Source: Pseudomonadota bacterium
GTDB taxonomy: Bacteria > Pseudomonadota > Alphaproteobacteria > Rhizobiales > Rhizobiaceae
Reading direction: 5' to 3'
Assembly: GCA_023428515.1 (NCBI GenBank)
Contig: JAEYXI010000054.1
Span: 1-7,177 of the forward strand
Length of the DNA stretch: 7,177 nucleotides
Part shown: positions 5,779-7,177 of the stretch, one piece after another
Position numbering within the stretch: position 1 is the first letter of the stretch
Layout of the letters: each line of letters opens with the position of its first letter
The notes under the pieces: model-generated
Told to the model about the DNA's origin: nothing
What the model saw: the letters and a program-made list of their open reading frames with translations, nothing else
Databases searched by the model: none
Program-made: the position numbers and the translations under genes

Positions 5779-7177
5779 GGCGCATCCTTGTTGGTCTGAC
5801 TGCGCTCGACGAGTTGCGCACGAAAATTCCAGAGAGGTCCGAGATCCCGACCGAGGTCGCGGAAAAGCGGATAGGCGGCGGCGTAGCGGTCGGCGAGCAC
5901 CGGATCCGGCTCTACCCTGCCGGCGATGCGCACCATCGCGCGGGCGGCTTCCGGCAACGATGAGTAAAGCCCCGCCGCGTGCGCGGCGAGCAGGGCGACG
6001 CCAAGCGCGCCGGTCTCCTCGGCCTCCGGCATCGAGAGCGGCCTCTTCATGGCGGCCGCGCAGATTTCCCGCCACAGGGCAGAGCGTGCGCCGCCGCCGG
6101 TGATGCAGATGTCCGTGACCGGGGTGTCGAGCGCGCCGTAGCAATCGATCATCGAGAAGGCGACGCCTTCCATCACCGCCCGAACCATCGCCGCCGGAGT
6201 GGTGGACAGGTCGAGGCCAAACAGCGATCCGCGCGCCGATGGCTCGAACCGCGGTGCGGACATGCCGGAGGTGTTGAAATAAGGATGGATGATCAAACCG
6301 TTGCTCAAGGCCGGCACAGCGCGCGCTGCCCGTTCGACGGCTACAAAGTCGATCGCATCGAACGTTCCATATTCCTTTCGGCCAAACGCTTGCAGGATCC
6401 AGTCGAGGCAGAGCGAGCCGCCGCCGGTATTGGACATCAGCCGCTGCCAGCGACCGTCGGGCATGAGGAATAGGAAGCCGACGCCGGCCGGCTCGAACAG
6501 CGGGCTGTCGACCGTCAGGTTGTTCATGAAACTCGTGCCGATCACGGTGACGGCCTGCCCGCTTTCGAGCGCGCCGACTCCTATAGCGGCCGCAACCGCA
6601 TCGCCCGCGCCAGTGACGACGGGCGTGCCGGCGGCAAGGCCGGTCTCGGCAGCCGCGATCTCGGAAACGCGACCCACCACCTCGCCGATTCCAAGGACGG
6701 GCGCGAGCTTCGCCATCATCTCCGGAATACCGGCAAGATCAAAGAGTTCGGCCGATGGCTTGCGAGTGCGGATGTCGCAGGGAAAAAGCGAAAGATCGGA
6801 TTCATCCGTCGCGATCTCGCCGGTCAGCCGGTAGTTCACATAATCCTTGGCGAGGAAGACCGTCTCAATGCGGTCATAGAAGGTGCGGTCGTGCCCCTTC
6901 AACCACGAGAGCAGCAGCAGCGACAGGCCGGGAATAGGCGCATTGCCGGATATGGCGAAGAGACGGTCGACGCGGCCATCCTCCTTCCAGCGATCGAGCA
7001 TACCGGCAGCGCGCGCGTCCGGCCAGGCGATGGCGGGTCCGGCAGGATTGCCGTCGCGATCGAGCGTCCAGAGACCGCCCATATGGCCACTCACACCGAC
7101 GCCGACGATCTCCTCGGGGGCGATGCCGGTCGTGGCGACCGCCTCGCGGATCGCGGCGGCGACGCCCTCGTAAGTGC
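5775..7177 (-). CDS. FGGY-family carbohydrate kinase (5' end missing)
   Basis: This is an FGGY-type sugar kinase that phosphorylates a ketose or polyol with ATP. It is open to the right edge; 466 codons are visible and about 40-50 N-terminal residues, including the first phosphate loop (usually DxGT), are off the window. The first visible stretch is TYEGVAAAIREAV. Family signatures, counted from there, are GVGVSGHMGGLW at about 25-36, AIAWPDARA at 48-56 with the sugar-contacting Asp54, VVTGAGDAVAAAIG at 186-199 with the expected catalytic base Asp192 (codon 6600-6602), VIGTSFMNN at 211-219, and the ATP-site glycine run ITGGGARSALW at 358-368. The C-terminus is complete (stop at 5775) and overlaps the HAD gene by four bases. 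It resembles xylulokinase-like enzymes generally, but the sugar cannot be called; a pathway-specific ketose such as apulose is one candidate. Confidence 0.93.
   Translation of the reverse strand, partial: TYEGVAAAIREAVATTGIAPEEIVGVGVSGHMGGLWTLDRDGNPAGPAIAWPDARAAGMLDRWKEDGRVDRLFAISGNAPIPGLSLLLLSWLKGHDRTFYDRIETVFLAKDYVNYRLTGEIATDESDLSLFPCDIRTRKPSAELFDLAGIPEMMAKLAPVLGIGEVVGRVSEIAAAETGLAAGTPVVTGAGDAVAAAIGVGALESGQAVTVIGTSFMNNLTVDSPLFEPAGVGFLFLMPDGRWQRLMSNTGGGSLCLDWILQAFGRKEYGTFDAIDFVAVERAARAVPALSNGLIIHPYFNTSGMSAPRFEPSARGSLFGLDLSTTPAAMVRAVMEGVAFSMIDCYGALDTPVTDICITGGGARSALWREICAAAMKRPLSMPEAEETGALGVALLAAHAAGLYSSLPEAARAMVRIAGRVEPDPVLADRYAAAYPLFRDLGRDLGPLWNFRAQLVERSQTNKDAP
5784..5789 (-). promoter_or_regulatory. 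Shine-Dalgarno of the HAD phosphatase gene
   Basis: AAGGAT on the minus strand is five bases before the ATG at 5778, inside the last codons of the kinase gene. It supports the ATGA-overlap start over the open frame reaching 6144. Confidence 0.75.

Larger units (their letters stand above)
1..7177 (-). other. Eight-gene catabolic operon, truncated at both ends
   Basis: All eight coding regions run on the minus strand. Junctions in transcription order are kinase to HAD (4-base ATGA overlap), HAD to lactonase (4-base GTGA overlap), lactonase to transketolase N half (31-base gap), N half to C half (8-base overlap), C half to cupin (25-base gap), cupin to dehydrogenase (4-base ATGA overlap) and dehydrogenase to SDR (42-base gap). 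No gap is long enough for a convincing promoter or terminator, and I see no hairpin followed by a T tract. No non-coding stretch exceeds 42 bases. The mixture of kinase, lactonase, transketolase and two oxidoreductases points to carbohydrate or polyol catabolism. Single transcription is inferred from spacing. Confidence 0.88.

Noticed and set aside
4156..5789. Similar start regions of the HAD and transketolase N genes (AAGGA, a short spacer, then CCATGACGATC)
   Set aside because: The match is about 11 bases plus a common Shine-Dalgarno and both genes begin Met-Thr-Ile; too short to claim a repeat or shared regulatory site.
5779..6144. N-terminal extension of the HAD phosphatase into the kinase gene
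   Set aside because: The extension is Arg-rich shadow sequence; the HAD motif I begins about 10 residues after the ATG at 5778, the usual distance.
1..7177. Search for CRISPR arrays, insertion sequences, tRNA or rRNA genes and tandem repeats
   Set aside because: Essentially the whole window is coding with junctions of 42 bases or less, and no repeat array, transposase or RNA gene was seen.

Overview
The window is a GC-rich stretch of a bacterial chromosome or large plasmid. Protein style, tight packing and gene families suggest an alphaproteobacterium, most likely of the Rhizobiales type. That placement is inferred from general character only; no rRNA or marker gene is present.

Every supported gene lies on the minus strand, so the biological order runs from high to low coordinates. 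It is: an FGGY carbohydrate kinase (5' end beyond the right edge), a HAD-family phosphoglycolate-phosphatase-like hydrolase, an SMP-30/gluconolactonase-type lactonase, the N-terminal and C-terminal halves of a split transketolase, a three-histidine cupin resembling 2,4'-dihydroxyacetophenone dioxygenase, a GldA-like metal-dependent polyol dehydrogenase, and an SDR oxidoreductase (3' end beyond the left edge). Junctions in that order are a 4-base overlap, a 4-base overlap, a 31-base gap, an 8-base overlap, a 25-base gap, a 4-base overlap and a 42-base gap. No terminator or internal promoter is visible, so this reads as one polycistronic operon whose promoter, transporter and regulator, if linked, lie outside the window.

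Together the genes look like a catabolic module for an unusual sugar, sugar acid or polyol. The SDR and GldA-like enzymes would interconvert alcohols and ketones or aldehydes. The lactonase would open a sugar lactone. The FGGY kinase would phosphorylate a ketose or polyol. The split transketolase would then transfer or release a two-carbon ketol or dihydroxyacetone-like unit, as reported for apulose-4-phosphate transketolase (AptA/AptB). The HAD enzyme would dephosphorylate a small by-product or intermediate. The cupin is the least expected member: its relatives cleave the carbon-carbon bond of a hydroxyketone oxidatively, or belong to the ChrR-like cupins of unknown chemistry. Family assignments are strong. 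The substrate and order of reactions are inference.
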